Positions 1 through 11,920 of a stretch of 64,000 bases of DNA are shown here, piece after piece. How positions within the stretch are numbered: the first letter of the stretch is position 1; each line of letters starts with the position of its first letter. Origin of the DNA: Bathymodiolus brooksi (lineage: Eukaryota > Mollusca > Bivalvia > Mytilida > Modiolidae). The DNA lies in the NCBI GenBank assembly GCA_963680875.1, contig OY804580.1, positions 97,431,353-97,495,352 on the forward strand, read 5' to 3'. A program made the translations under genes and the position numbers. The notes under the pieces were generated by a model. That model made no database searches, was not told where the DNA came from, and saw only the letters and a program-made list of their open reading frames with translations.

Positions 1-384
1 ATTACGAACTTGAAATAAATTTGTTACATGAATAATTAAATTGATTAATTTTTTTCACTTTATGAAATTACAATGTTCCGTTTCATTACCTTTTTCGTAA
101 AGCAAAGACAGAAATCTGAAAATTCGCACCTGGACATTGATTAGAGATTGATATTATATTACACGTAGGACGAAATGAAAAATAAATAGTCCAATATTTC
201 ATGTCTTTTTATACACACAGAACATTTGAAGAGCTATATTTAGCATTACGAAATCGTCAAATTATTGATATAATACTATGCTGTTAAGTATCACGTGACA
301 ATTAATGTAGACATCATATCGACCAGACAAAAACATTAAGAGGAATGCACCATTATATGTCTTCTTGTATTATATGATTAGCAT
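1..384. other. AT-rich unannotated DNA
   Basis: No open frame, RNA or repeat that I recognise. The segment is AT-rich and precedes the first SINE. Confidence 0.5.
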
Positions 385-637
385 TATGGTGTTTAACTCC
401 ACTTTCAAAAATTGTTCAACTATATCGTGGCAGTCAGTTTTATTGGTGGAGGAAACCGGAGTACCCAGTGAAAATCACTGATCTGCCGCAAGTCACTGAC
501 AAACTTTATCACATAATGTTGTATCGAGTATACCTCGCCATGAGCGGGATTCGAACTCGAATCTTTATTGGTGATAGGCACTGATTCCATAGGTAGAACT
601 AAATCCAACTACCTGACGATCACGATAACGACGGTCT
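385..637 (-). mobile_element. V-SINE superfamily SINE, near full length
   Basis: Read on the minus strand: a tRNA-like head (gatcgtcaggtagttggatt, then a degraded B box with ttcgaatcccgctcat), the central V-SINE-type domain (ctccggtttcctccacca) and a tail ending gttaaacaccat. Its parts match at least seven other copies in this window in the same order. Established knowledge: V-SINEs, for example the RUDI type in molluscs, combine a tRNA-related head, this conserved central domain and a LINE-derived tail, and move by LINE machinery. The flanks (around 362-381 and 636-656) are only weakly similar to each other, as expected for an old insertion. Confidence 0.85.
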
Positions 638-1065
638 CTTTTTGTATTGGATAATAAGTAATCTGAACAACATTTCAAGAAGAAACCACTCAACAGTGTA
701 CATTTATCTCCTTTAAATCTGGCCAAGACTTCATCTGTCTTGAATAACAGACAAACTGACCCAGTTGAACCTGTCACACCCACCAGTGCTACGTTTAGTC
801 TAGTCAGTACTCGATCTCTCTCGCTAAGCAGAGGAACCGACCAAGTATACAAACTCTTTAGTTTGATCCATCACTTCTCAAACTCCATCCCCACTAGTTG
901 AAAGAACCAATAAACTAATGAGACAGTTCTAAAGAACACCATGACCAATATTAAATCTATTTATGATATTTTTGTCGAAAGTGAGTACTAGTAGACATGT
1001 AGGTAATATCCAGTAGGGATAATCACAACATATTGATAACATTTTACACGGAGGGTATCTTATAA
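638..1065. other. unassigned segment with a short minus-strand open frame
   Basis: A minus-strand frame runs through roughly 650-852. It is not purely repeat-derived, containing residues such as RLNVALVGVTGSTGSV, but I recognise no family, splice structure or conserved motif. It also runs into the neighbouring SINE. It could be a decayed exon or chance. Confidence 0.2.
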
Positions 1066-1375
1066 GAAGCAGGAACTGGTTACCCTTTGCGAACACATGG
1101 GTTCACCCCGGGTTTTAGGTGTTGTCCGTGTTACACATCTTTGTAGCTTTCTGTATTTTGTCTTGTCATGTGTCTTGTGTTCCCAATGTTGCCAGTGTCT
1201 GTAAAGTCCATGCTCTATTGCCCCTATGGTTTTCTCTAACGTCTATTGGCTATCCTGTTGCGGACTTTTGGTTTATGTGCCTCCAAGACTTTTAAGCTGC
1301 TTAGACATTATCGTACCTGATAAAGTTTATTCCAGAAACGCATCAGCACACTAAATTAGATATCTACGTTTTAAG
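1066..1375 (+). mobile_element. PLE 3' tail plus terminal-repeat fragment
   Basis: The left part resembles the tail seen at 42640-42870 and 5775-6000 (aagcaggaactggttaccct, then cacccc and gtgttac). The right part is the terminal-repeat segment (ctattggctatcctgtt, then tttggttt) leading into a degenerate hammerhead-like motif at 1313-1352. The order tail then terminal repeat matches a PLE running left to right. It is strongly diverged. Confidence 0.6.
1313..1352 (+). ncRNA. degenerate hammerhead-like motif (PLE terminal repeat)
   Basis: Core reads CTGATAA (1317-1323) followed by a short spacer and GAAAC (1335-1339). The canonical CUGAUGA has one change, at the conserved G, so cleavage is unlikely. 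The sequence following, ctaaattagatatctacg, is the same downstream flank seen beside other copies. Confidence 0.4.
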
Positions 1376-1384
1376 GTGGGTAAA

Positions 1385-1640
1385 GAAGACACAGGACAAA
1401 AAGATGAGCGACAAAAGACGTGGGGTGAACCCAGGTGCTCGCGAAGGTTATCAGTTCTTACCTTGTCATAGTTGTGTTAGGGATGTGGTCCGATGTCCAC
1501 GACAACCCTTCCCTATTCATCATATTTCTGTTGGCCCTAGTGTTGTCTGTCCTTCGGTTTACGGTTTTTGATTACTCCTTTGGTATCTTCAAACTTGTAA
1601 TAGTTGTGTTAGAGCTGTGGTCAAATGTCCACGACCATTA
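1385..1640. mobile_element. rearranged PLE tail pieces flanked by a 40-bp direct repeat
   Basis: 1385-1455 resembles the PLE tail on the minus strand (gtggggtgaacccaggtgctc). 1515-1593 is the distal tail on the plus strand (gttgtctgtccttcggttta, then tatcttcaaac). The plus-strand piece sits between two similar 40-bp segments, 1466-1504 and 1596-1635, both containing atagttgtgttag and gtccacgac. Short open frames here are products of this arrangement. Confidence 0.5.
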
Positions 1641-1819
1641 ACACACGACCTCCCATGCATTGATTAAGATATAAAACTGTAATTATCGTATTATCTAGGT
1701 GGAAAAACATTACAATAATGAAAAGTGAAAAACAAATGACAAATTTAATGACGAGCATGTATTTATCACGTGACATCGTATCGAGGGAACACCAATAGGG
1801 TAATAGAAACGTAGATATC

Positions 1820-1930
1820 ATAGTTAGTGCGTTCGGTGCATTTCTGGAATAATCTTCATTAGGTACGCTCAAAGCCAAAATATTTGAAAGCCAAATAATT
1901 TCAGAAAAGTCTTTGGGAGCAAGAAAAAAA
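1820..1930 (-). mobile_element. PLE terminal-repeat fragment with degenerate hammerhead
   Basis: Minus strand gives GAGCGTAC, CTAATGA, a short spacer, then GAAATGC. This is a mutated hammerhead-like core (CUGAUGA to CUAAUGA). The adjacent ccaaataattt and agtctttgggagcaa match the same terminal repeat at 14210-14260, 38935-38965 and 51060-51090. Confidence 0.5.
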
Positions 1931-2519
1931 AAGAAGAGTTTTGATATGAGGTGAATTTCGAGAAATAAAAAATGACATTGTTCTTTTGTTTAATTCTCTA
2001 GTACGTATACACTTATTCACTTTAAATAAAGAATTTGATAATTTATACAATTGAATCTATTTTTACACGTAATGAAACGGAACGTTGTACGTTATATGTT
2101 GATGACACCGTGCCATTTCATTGGTTAAAAATGGTTATAGATTGGAACAACACATGTCAACGTATTGTAACAGAATGTTATCTTAATGTATAATCTTTAG
2201 CTATAATCACCGAATGATTTACTTACTTCAATGAGAAAATAAATATAAATGTAATATATATATAGTGAATAAGAATAAATTATACATGCGTGGATATGGG
2301 AACATACAATTAAGTACAAATCGTCATAGTGTAGTGGTAAAGATTTAATAAACAATACCTTTTTTTTAAATCACATAGGAAACTACATACAATAAAGTAC
2401 ATTTGGCCACAGTGAAACGATTTAATAAACATTAATGTACAACCATGGCAACACCTTCTTAAACAAGGGGGCGCATGATGCACCGGGTGGTCCAACAAGA
2501 TAATTGTTCTATTCCTTAT
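1931..2519. other. AT-rich unannotated DNA
   Basis: Low-complexity AT-rich sequence. I see no coding potential and no recognised repeat before the PLE tail fragment at 2520. Confidence 0.4.
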
Positions 2520-2675
2520 AAGTTTGAAGATACCAACATAGGCAACAAGAAACCGAAAATGAAAGGGCAGACAACACAGTGATTTACAAAGGGCAGACAA
2601 CACAGTGATTTACAAAGGGCAGACAACACAGTGATTTACAAAGGGCAGACAACACAGTGATTTACAAGCAAGGAA
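2520..2675 (-). repeat. 26-bp x4 tandem array inside a PLE tail fragment
   Basis: Starts with the tail signature gtttgaagataccaa and then carries four near-perfect 26-bp units, aaagggcagacaacacagtg plus atttac, at 2562-2665. The unit resembles a contraction of the non-amplified tail, where cagacaacacaatgg and caacgatctacaaa lie about 40 bp apart (for example 14450-14505). The array is therefore inferred to derive from the PLE tail. Confidence 0.75.
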
Positions 2676-3393
2676 AATGAGCGGTCATATATATGTGTTA
2701 GGATACAGATATTGCCTTTTTTCTGTGATTTTCTTTGAGATTTTGGAACTGTTCCGACAGCGTGGTATTTTAGAACTGTTCCGACAGCGTGGTATTTTAG
2801 AACTGTTCCGACAGCGTGGTATTTTAGAACTGTTCCGACAGCGTGGTATTTTAGAACTGTTCCGACAGCGTGGTATTTTAGAACTGTTCCGACAGTTTGG
2901 TATTTTAGAACTGTTCCGACAGTGTGGTATTTTAGAACTGTTCCGACAGCGTGGTATTTTAGAACTGTTCCGACAGCGTGGTATTTTAGAACTGTTCCGA
3001 CAGTGTGGTATTTTAGAACTGTTCCGACAGTGTGGTATTTTAGAACTGTTCCGACAGTGTGGTATTTTAGAACTGTTCCTACAGTATGGTATTTTAGAAC
3101 TGTTCCGACAGCGTGGTATTTTAGAACTGTTCCGACAGCGTGGTATTTTAGAACTGTTCCTACAGTATGGTATTTTGGAACTGTTCCGGCAGTGTGGTAT
3201 TTTAGAACTGTTCCGACAGTGTGGTATTTTAGAACTGTTCCGACAGCGTGGTATTTTAGAACTGTTCCGACAGCGTGGTAATTTAGAACTGTTCCGACAG
3301 CGTGGTATTTTAGAACTGTTCCGACAGCGTGGTATTTTAGAACTGTTCCGACAGCGTGGTATTTTAGAACTGTTCCGACAGCGTGGTATTTTT
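2676..3393 (+). repeat. 27-bp minisatellite, about 24 units, seeded in a PLE 5' module
   Basis: 2676-2740 is the non-repeated PLE module (atgagcggtcatatatatgtg, then attgcctttt). From 2741 the 27-bp unit gttccgacagcgtggtattt plus tagaact repeats about 24 times to 3393. Units vary at a few sites (cgtgg, tgtgg, tatgg, tttgg). Because 27 is 9 codons and the unit lacks stops, a 248-codon frame with an ILELFRQRG nonapeptide results. I do not call it a gene. The unit differs from the large array at 54.8-64 kb mainly by GAACTGTTCC in place of GAATTGTTCC. Confidence 0.95.
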
Positions 3394-4199
3394 AGTTTTT
3401 ATATTTTATTATTGCTGAAGTAACATAAAACCGGTTTATGCTATTCATAGCAAGATCATGGTGACTTTTCAATACGTGTCTTATGTTGAAAATAACATGA
3501 CTCGAACATGTTTGATATTTGTTAGAAGAACAGTAATAAATTGATTTCATTATATTTGAAGTTTTCATGTAAAAATGACTGATTATACGTTAAGATATTT
3601 TGACATTTGTTGCTTAACACATTGTTGGTTTTCTTTAATGGTAAAAATTTGTAAATATGTGATCGTTATCCTGCATCAGTTCTTTCACTGAATATAAATT
3701 GGGTTTTTAGTTGGATCACAGATAGGCCTGTTTGATGACTTTTTAGACTATTTTCACACCTTCCAACGATTTTTCTACTTGAACGATGAAATGAACGTCC
3801 ACCTTGTCGCTAAATATTAGTATGAAAACAATGAATCAAAAGCTTTCTGTTTTATCTTATCGTACGTATTCTATGTACAAGCAATTAATTTGTGTGTGAT
3901 ACTGTCAATCCACACAGCATACGTAGATAAGTCACACAGTTCCCCGTGATAGGAGTAAGTAAATCATTTTAAGAGAATGATGAATATGTATTACAGGCAA
4001 TGTATTTCATGGGAAGAAAATTAGACTTCAAATTGATTGGTTTTACTTATCAAGGGTCAAATTGGATAAAACATTGAATTAGAAAGTAATTGTAACTGGA
4101 TATTTTACATGGCAGAATAATCTGTCGTGATTTAAATTGTTTTTGCTGATTTGTTGGATGAATGGGATAATGTTTCTAAAGGTGGAGACATATATGACA
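3394..4199. other. unannotated DNA
   Basis: AT-rich sequence with no open frame of note, RNA or recognised element. Confidence 0.4.
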
Positions 4200-4565
4200 G
4201 AAAGGAAGAAGACACCAAAAGACAAGACAAAGATAATTTATTAATTAATCAAATCAAGAGAAAGAAACATGTGGTTAAAAATAGAAATAAGAATACGGAC
4301 AAACAATAATTAGTGTCAACAAACAATAAAAACTAAAGACTCATAAAGAACAATAAAGACTCCATAGTAAAAGGGGAGTGAACTCAAGTGTCACGGAAGA
4401 GTGTGCAATTGCAAAAAAAAATAAAAGGGAACAGACAAACAATAATCAATGTCAACAAATGCAGAAAACTGAAGACGTACAATACAGACCCGATATAATA
4501 AACGGTGTATATCTCAGGTGCTTCGGAAGGGTTAACCTTTTCTGCTCTACATGTGGCACCAAATT
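4200..4565 (-). mobile_element. diverged PLE tail, partly duplicated
   Basis: Minus-strand tail features are recognisable but decayed: cggacaaacaataat, aaaactaaagac, ggggagtgaactcaag, and again acagacaaacaataatcaat, cagaaaactgaag, ctcaggtgcttcggaagg and ctgctctacatgtggcacc. Two successive partial copies are evident, about 170 bp apart. The 63-codon frame at 4378-4569 is an artefact of this debris. Confidence 0.5.
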
Positions 4566-4925
4566 ATGAAAATGATAAAACGCCAGCAAAACTCTCAACT
4601 AATTGTACCAACTTGTGCTGGAATAACATTTTTAATTGCTAACCGCTTCAGCCCAAAGTAACCATAGATATTTTAATACCAGTCGTAGCGAGCAGTGATC
4701 GACCCGAAATATAGTGATGAGCTGAAATAAATACAAAAGTCTAAGTTCATGATTGAATTTAACTTAGCAGTCCAGAGTTAAGCCAACAGTCACTTAATAA
4801 ATATATGGATAAATATATGCCGCCAAACGGCCATGACGACCATTATTAAACATAGATGGCAGATGTTTAAGATGGCAACTAACGACGGCATTTTCCGATA
4901 GGGATCTTTCCATTTTGATATATCT
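4566..4925. other. unannotated DNA
   Basis: No supported feature. Confidence 0.4.
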
Positions 4926-5170
4926 AGCATAGAATCTGAAGGATCAAGGGTATGATCCTTGGTTGGGTCAAGCAGACGACTATGGGACTTGCATTGAGCT
5001 TCCTTTCAAAGAAATACGCAAGATTAATGAGCAATAATAAAGACTGGTGTACTCGGATCCTGGAAAATATGTACTAATGAAGCGACATGTCTGTCAGTGG
5101 ACTGCTATGCAGTGCGCTTACACCATATAAATCAGTCTGAGTGCTGAGCCCGCGCCATCGTCACACCAAT
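4926..5170 (+). mobile_element. old copy of the second SINE family
   Basis: Shares agcaataataaagactggtg, tactcggatcctgg, gaagcgacatgtctgtcagt and ggactgctatgcagtg with the better copy at 24280-24420. The tRNA-like head is not clear. It is strongly diverged and its borders are approximate. Confidence 0.4.
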
Positions 5171-5640
5171 AAAGAAAATGGCCATAATATAACTAAGGAC
5201 AATTTGTATATTTTCACTAAAGAACGAAAAGAGTGTTGAAATGTAGAAAAAACATATTTTTGTCTGAAAGGAAAATGAAATAGAAGTTAATAAAGCAAAA
5301 ACGCAAAAGTATTAAAAGTTGTTATGCTTCCAATAACAGGAAAATAAAACGCGCACAGAAGTTGATGTGAATCTGGCTCCTTGCATGCGACAGTGGCGGA
5401 GCAAAACGGGTGAATGAGAATCATGCATTACACCTCACTTTAATATCCAGCGGACAATAACATTTTAAGAAATAATAAACACATTCAATACGAGGTATTG
5501 TTATGCCTGAAGTCAACAGAAGCTTAAGTATGCTGTAAACAGAATGTAACTATACCATATAAAAATATCAGAGACACAGTTGTCAAGTTTTAGAAACAGA
5601 GATGGCATTATCCGTTGTTGACTATACTGTTTATATCCTT
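5171..5640. other. unannotated DNA
   Basis: AT-rich. I see no gene or recognised repeat. Confidence 0.4.
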
Positions 5641-6000
5641 TAGATTACTTGCTCACAAAGATTTAATGTATTTAGCTTTCAAATCTCTTGACTATGACCG
5701 TACTTCAAGAAGTTTATTCCAGAAACGCGCATTGGGCACTAAGATATATATCTACGTATCTTATTACCGGTTGGTATCTAGATTAACACGACGGATGCCA
5801 CTAGTGGAGCAGAAACTGTTTACCCTTCCGGAGCACCTGAGTTTATCCCCGGTTTTTAATGGGGTTCGTGTTACTCGATCTTTCGTTTTATGTGTATGTT
5901 TTGTAGATCGTTCTTTGTCCTTTTGCACTTTTTCTTTTGGTCATTGTGTTGTCTGTTCTTCGATTTACGGATTCTGATTACCCATTTGGTATCTTCAAAC
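5641..6000 (+). mobile_element. PLE terminal repeat (decayed hammerhead) plus 3' tail
   Basis: 5660-5760 is the terminal repeat with a damaged hammerhead site (ttcaagaagtttattcc, then agaaacgcgcattggg). 5775-6000 is a well-preserved 3' tail: taacacgacggatgccacta, ccttccggagcacctgagtt, cattgtgttgtctgttcttc and tttggtatcttcaaac. A 120-codon frame at 5615-5977 overlaps this and has close counterparts in other tail copies, for example 42652-42867. That could mean the tail was once translated, or simply that the DNA is conserved. Confidence 0.75.
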
Positions 6001-6131
6001 CCTTTTTATTATGATCTACATTTTAGATTTGTCGCACGTAATTAATGTGAACAAACTGTCAACTTTGTACAAAAGATCTTGCTGATCAAACGTGAATGCA
6101 GGTAACATTCTTATCTTACAAAGCAATTTAA

Positions 6132-6553
6132 ACAAATAGCATGATCTACAACTCGTCTTATTTGGCCTTCAACTAGTAACAAATAGCCTGATCTACAGCT
6201 CGTCTTATTTGGCCTTCAACTAGTAACAAATAGCCTGATCTACAGCTCGTCTCATTTGACCTTTAACTAGTAACAAATAGCCTGATCTACAGCTCGTCTT
6301 ATTTGACCTTTAACTAGTAACAAATAGCCTGATCTACAGCTCGTCTCATTTGACCTTTAACTAGTAACAAATAGCCTGATCTACAGCTCGTCTCATTTGA
6401 CCTTTAACTAGTAACAAATAGCCTGATCTACAGCTCGTCTCATTTGACCTTTAACTAGTAACAAATAGCCTGATCTACAGCTCGTCTCATTTGACCTTCA
6501 ACTAGTAACAAATAGCCTGATCTACAGCTCGTCTCATTTGACCTTCAACTAGT
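6132..6553 (+). repeat. 47-bp tandem array, 9 units
   Basis: Nine head-to-tail units of about 47 bp, containing caaatagcctgatctacagc and tcatttgacctttaactag. The first unit is the most diverged (atgatctacaactcg). The array begins 130 bp after a PLE tail, and gatctaca occurs in the intervening DNA (6011-6018). I cannot firmly trace the unit to the PLE. Confidence 0.95.
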
Positions 6554-7084
6554 TAATATGATCAATTTCATCTCTATATAAATAGCTCGTTCAAATGTTG
6601 TTGATATTGATCTAGCTGTGAAAAGGATATTTGATTATAGTTCAGGTTGATCACAATCTGAAAATGACAAACAAGATCAAATTCATTTCTAATTCATCAA
6701 CATTATTTCAGCTTTAAAAGCCGTTAGATTGTAATGATATTACAATCCTGTAACAATTATACGTTATTTACGATACTTATGTGTTAATAGCCAGGGCTTT
6801 GAGGAGTAAAACACAATACACTAATTAGTTCTATTAGTCGCTTTTGCTATTTTAATTACCTCATTATTCAGTGAAAGAGGGCTGCAGTTCAATATTTACT
6901 AATTTCATGCTTTAAGATCTGTCATTGAATCACATAAACCAAAAGTTCATCACACAATATGACAATTGGGTGTGTGCATACATCAATATGTACAGAACAT
7001 TGCAAACCGTTAAAATATTAAAGCGAAACGAAGACACATACTTTATGGGACAAACCATTGTGTAGCATTGTGCATAAATACATT
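6554..7084. other. unannotated DNA
   Basis: No supported feature. AT-rich. Confidence 0.4.
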
Positions 7085-7295
7085 ACTTAGCTTTAAAATC
7101 TTTTGATCTTGAGCGTACATGAAGGTTATTCCACAAACGCGTTGTGCACACTCATTATATATTTGAATTAGATGTTCGCCTCCCGGTTATATGTGAGAAT
7201 TGGTATTTGACTAACATGGAGAAAGCACTTGCATGACCACACCATGTCACTAAAAGGAGATGTTCGGGCCCATAAAACTAGTTTTATCCCGCCAC
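7085..7295 (+). mobile_element. PLE terminal repeat leading into the 62-bp array
   Basis: 7086-7170 carries gctttaaaatcttttgatct, gagcgtacatgaaggttatt and ccacaaacgcgttgtgcaca. This is a hammerhead-like site with damaged core elements (CTGATGA lost, GAAAC changed to CAAAC). It leads through 120 bp to gttttatcccgccacttttt, the start of the PLE 5' module that is amplified next. This gives the order hammerhead, then 5' module. Confidence 0.65.
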
Positions 7296-8690
7296 TTTTT
7301 ATAGAAGTGCTTGTAACAAGCCAGGAACGTGAGCGGTCATGTATTTGTGTGGAAGGAATTTTATAGAAGTGCATGTAACAAGCCAGGAATGTGAGTGGTC
7401 ATGTATTTGTGTGTAAGGGGTTTTATAGAAGTGCCTGTACCAAGCCAGGAACGTGAGTGGTCATGTATTTGTGTGTACCAAGCCAGGAACGTGAGTGGTC
7501 ATGTATTTGTGTGTAAGGGGTCCTATAGAAGTGCCTGTAACAAGCCTGGAACGTGAGCGGTCGTGTATTTGTGTGTAAGGGGTTTTATAGAAGTGCCTAT
7601 AACAAGCCAGGAACGTGAGCGGTCATGTATTTGTGTGTAAGGGGGTTTATAGAAGTGCCTAAAACAAGCCAGGAACGTGAGCGGTCATGCATTTGTGTGT
7701 AAGGGGTTTTATAGAAGTGCCTGTAACAAGCCAGGAACGTGAGCGGGCATGCATTTGTGTGTAAAGGGTTTTATAGAAGTGCCTGTAACAAGAACGTGAG
7801 CGGTTGTGTATTTGTGTGTAAGGGGTTTTATAGAAGTGTCTGTACCAAGCCAGGAACGTGAGCGGTCATGTATTTGTGCGTAAGGGGTTTTATAGAAGTG
7901 TCTGTACCAAGCCAGGAACGTGAGCGATCGTGTATTTGTGTGTAAGGGGTTTTATAGAAGTGCCTGTATCAAGCCAGGAACGTGAGCGGTCGTGTATTTA
8001 TGTGTAAGGGGTTTTATAGAAGTGTCTGTACCAAGCCAGGAACGTGAGCGGTCGTGTATTTATGTGTAAGGGGTTTTATAGAAGTGCCTGTATCAAGCCA
8101 GGAACGTGAGCGGTCGTGTATTTGTGCGTAAGGGGCTTTATAGAAGTGTCTGTACCAAGCCAGGAACGTGAGCGGTCGTGTATTTATGTGTAAGGGGTTT
8201 TATAGAAGTGCCTGTATCAAGCCAGGAACGTGAGCGGTCGTGTATTTGTGCGTAAGGGGTTTTATAGAAGTGTCTGTACCAAGCCAGGAACGTGAGCGGT
8301 CGTGTATTTATGTGTAAGGGGTTTTATAGAAGTGTCTGTACCAAGCCAGGAACGTGAGCGGTCGTGTATTTATGTGTAAGGGGTTTTATAGAAGTGTCTG
8401 TACCAAGCCAGGAACGTGAGCGGTCGTGTATTTATGTGTAAGGGGTTTTATAGAAGTGTCTGTACCAAGCCAGGAACGTGAGCGGTCGTGTATTTATGTG
8501 TAAGGGGTTTTATAGAAGTGTCTGTACCAAGCCAGGAACGTGAGCGGTCGTGTATTTATGTGTAAGGGGTTTTATAGAAGTGTCTGTACCAAGCCAGGAA
8601 CGTGAGCGGTCGTGTATTTATATGTAAGGGGTTTTATAGAAGTGTCTGTACCAAGTCAGGAACGTGAGCGGTCGTGTATTTATGTGTTAG
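7296..8690 (+). repeat. 62-bp minisatellite, about 22 units, from the PLE 5' module
   Basis: Unit of about 62 bp: ttttatagaagtgcctgtac, caagccaggaacgtgagcgg and tcatgtatttgtgtgtaagg. Single-copy versions of the module exist at 15333-15415, 46852-46925 and (minus) 33665-33750. The array has internal structure. Early units read tcatgtatttgtg. From about 7830 two types (tgtctgtacc and tgcctgtatc) alternate as a 124-bp pair. From about 8270 the units are nearly uniform (tcgtgtatttatg). Confidence 0.95.
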
Positions 8691-8969
8691 TGTTATCGAG
8701 TTTGACTCTTTCTACAAAATAACCATAGCTAATTATCACTACAAAGATACTATTATTTCAAATGGATTTGTACAAGGAAAACAACAAAAAAGTTGACCTC
8801 CCGTTTTAATGGTGATCGTATTGTCCAATGTGTAGATTTTAATGTAGTGCTTTTGTCGACCATTGCTTTTTGTCTTTTTCTTTTGGCCGTTTCTAATCGA
8901 TGGTATGAAAAATAACGCATGTTTAATCATTAACCTTGTGTACTATGTCACCAGATTTAGACGGTAAAG
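8691..8969 (+). mobile_element. PLE debris between array and SINE
   Basis: 8691-8705 continues the 5' module (gtgttatcgagtttgact). 8845-8905 resembles the distal tail (gtcgaccattgctttttgtc, then ttttcttttggccgtttcta). Otherwise unassigned. The short minus-strand frame here has no support. Confidence 0.4.
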
Positions 8970-9245
8970 GTAAATTGATTGATTGATTTATTGTGCTTAA
9001 CATCGCTTTCAGCAATATTTCAGCTATATCATGGCGACCAGTTTTAGTGGTGGATGAAGCCGGAGTACCCGGAGAGAACCACCGACCATGGGCAAGCAAC
9101 TGGTAAACTTTATCACTTGCGGCTGCGAGTCGAGTGCACCTTTTTTTGTAATTTACAAAGCCGGATGCGAACCCACGTCGTATTGGTGATAGGCTTATAT
9201 GAGTTGTTAGGTAATCCAACTACCTTGCTCAGTGTTATGACGTCA
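8970..9245 (-). mobile_element. V-SINE copy, divergent variant
   Basis: Minus strand: head remnant with ggtagttggattacctaaca, a region with gggttcgcatccgg as B-box remnant, the central domain (ggttctctccgggtactccg) and a tail with gatatagctgaaatattgct ending in aatcaatcaatcaatt. The atatagctgaaatattgctg tail is closer to the second SINE family than to the ataactgaaatattgttgaa type. A short gattgatt microsatellite lies at the tail end. Confidence 0.75.
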
Positions 9246-9717
9246 ACATTTACCTTATCCTGACGATTCAAACGATGAAATCAAATTCGGACTGCACCAG
9301 TGAGTTTTCTAAATAACTGAATCTTGCTTCAGGGTAAAGAAAACGTAATAACGAAAATGTACTGTTTTCAACCTGAAATAATAGATATTGCAGTTCCTAC
9401 CATTAAAGGTAACATTTCAAGCTCAGATTTCTGGAGGTCCGTTTACATTATTTCAACATCATATCATAACCTCTGACCTATGAACCTATTAGAATAACAT
9501 GAGATTTTATCACGTGAAACACACTGTCGAGAATGGGTGACGTCACGATATATAAGTATGGGTGTTTCGGCGAGAGATGGAAAAGATTGCTCGCTGACAA
9601 AAAGAAGAACTACCCTTTAAAATGACCCTACACCTTCATGTTCTAGCTATTTAGTTTGATATATTTCATTTTCAAATATTTTTACTAAAAAATAGATGAA
9701 ATTCTCCGATCAGAGAC
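9246..9717. other. unannotated DNA with a promoter-like cluster
   Basis: No gene seen. Contains the CRE/TATA cluster listed at 9511-9556. Confidence 0.4.
9511..9556 (+). promoter_or_regulatory. possible promoter motif cluster: E-box, CRE, TATA
   Basis: CACGTG at 9511-9516, the full palindromic CRE TGACGTCA at 9538-9545 and TATATAAG at 9549-9556, all within 46 bp. The spacing of CRE to TATA is tight. No downstream open reading frame of substance follows, so this may be chance in AT-rich DNA. Confidence 0.25.
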
Positions 9718-9724
9718 AACCTAT

Positions 9725-9893
9725 ACCACGATATAGCTGAAATACTGCTAACGTTGGCGTTAATCACCAATAAATCAATCTCTTGAACTTTCGTTAGTTA
9801 CATGGCCATGCGCTGTATTTCAGCAGATTGTACAACCGTTCCACCTTTATTTTATCGTCCTGAATATAGCTGAAAAATTGCTCGCTACACGTT
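9725..9893 (+). mobile_element. two SINE tail fragments
   Basis: 9730-9782 reads gatatagctgaaatactgct, then ggcgttaatcaccaataaat. 9860-9893 reads gaatatagctgaaaaattgc, then gctacacgttatcaat. Both are 3' tails without heads. The second is directly continuous with the TCAA microsatellite. Confidence 0.65.
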
Positions 9894-11373
<1,480 letters not shown>

Positions 11374-11436
11374 TCCGCCACGATATAACTGAAATATTGT
11401 TGAAAGTGGCGCTAAACACCATCAATCAACCAATCA
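11374..11436 (+). mobile_element. V-SINE tail fragment
   Basis: cgccacgatataactgaaat, then attgttgaaagtggcgctaa and acaccatcaatcaaccaatc. This is the 3' end only, with the 5' part missing. Confidence 0.75.
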
Positions 11437-11920
11437 TTTTATCTTATGACTTGACTAATATTCATCTTATCAGATGTTCTACATAGAAAACAGTAAAACC
11501 CGGATATACAATACAACAGAACAAAAAGGTGAACATATATTAACAAGAAACGGTAAAATATGGGGAAAAACACCACAGGAATTAACGACAGATGCTCTGA
11601 CACGTGTATCATCTCTTATAGGCATTAAAATGTCAAGTCACATGAACTGGTCAAGGGAAATACAAATTCCAACATTATGCGACCAAACACATACATGGGC
11701 GTAGTTCAGATATGTAGCGCCGAACGTATCAACCAATAATTTTATGGAGAAAATGAGTTTTGATAGATGGATCTAATAAAGCTTTGTCTAATTGTTTACG
11801 AGTCAATTTTATCAAAAGTTTACTAAAAGAATGAGAATCCAAGTGTTTTCACTGATTTAAAAAATTAAAATAATTTCGTCCATTTTTATGCTGCTATGCA
11901 CAAAGAAAAGTTTGAAGATG
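11437..11920. other. unassigned segment with a small open frame
   Basis: A 76-codon plus-strand frame (11474-11704, starting MFYIENSKTRIYNTTEQK) is not repeat-derived as far as I can see, but I recognise no domain, signal peptide or splice site context. It may be chance or a decayed element ORF. Confidence 0.15.
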
